Shown here in pieces: positions 5,612 through 5,618 of a DNA stretch of 5,618 nucleotides. Source of the DNA: Synergistaceae bacterium UBA4088 (GTDB taxonomy: Bacteria; Synergistota; Synergistia; Synergistales; Thermovirgaceae); assembly GCA_002382605.1 (NCBI GenBank), contig DFYG01000160.1:1-5618 (forward strand). Reading direction: 5' to 3'. The notes beneath the pieces were generated by a model, which was not told where the DNA came from, searched no databases, and was given only the letters and a program-made list of their open reading frames with translations. A program made the position numbers and the translations under genes. Position 1 is the first letter of the stretch. Each line of letters opens with the position of its first letter.

Positions 5612-5618
5612 TATGTCA

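Overview
The window is a block of type IV pilus (T4P) genes. Every convincing gene lies on the minus strand, so transcription runs from base 5618 towards base 1. A PilM/PilN/PilO inner-membrane assembly set next to a PilC/GspF platform protein and three prepilins points to a diderm (outer-membrane) bacterium with a T4P system. A type II secretion operon would carry GspL/GspM in place of PilM/N/O. Hand counts of sample lines give about 55-57% GC. The phylum cannot be fixed from this window. The short, divergent PilM/N/O proteins and the apparent lack of a normal pilP start after pilO suggest a group outside the classical gamma-proteobacterial layout; Synergistota is one possibility, but that is a guess.

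Layout in transcription order. Bases 5618-5447 are a leader with no convincing gene; it holds a possible promoter and a GC-rich inverted repeat. Bases 5446-4235 encode the platform protein PilC/GspF, with a GTG start. Bases 4234-4099 hold tandem sigma-70-like promoters and a leader for the prepilin at 4098-3628, the probable major pilin. Its end is followed at once by a strong intrinsic terminator (3612-3582). Two overlapping prepilin-like genes follow: a PilV/GspI-type minor pilin (3540-3169) and a PilW/GspJ-type minor pilin (3176-2271). After a 112-base gap with a candidate promoter come pilM, pilN and pilO (2158-96), joined by 4-base ATGA overlaps. A further open frame begins with GTG at base 95 and runs off the window.

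How the parts should work together: PilC is the membrane platform on which the ATPase motors (outside this window) act. The prepilins supply the fibre and its minor or tip subunits. PilM (cytoplasmic, actin-like), PilN and PilO (single-pass with periplasmic domains) form the alignment complex linking platform to outer-membrane secretin. The promoter/terminator layout suggests at least three transcription units: pilC, the pilin, and pilMNO. How the minor pilins are transcribed is less clear.

The most notable point is at the 5' end of pilM. The best start codon and ribosome binding site are out of frame, by one base in a run of six T, with the conserved N-terminal coding sequence. The other observations are modest: a lower-GC C-terminal half of the pilin gene, Ala instead of Gly at the cleavage site of the PilW-like prepilin, and an unidentified gene where pilP would be expected. 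I see no RNA gene, CRISPR array, insertion sequence or undescribed system here.
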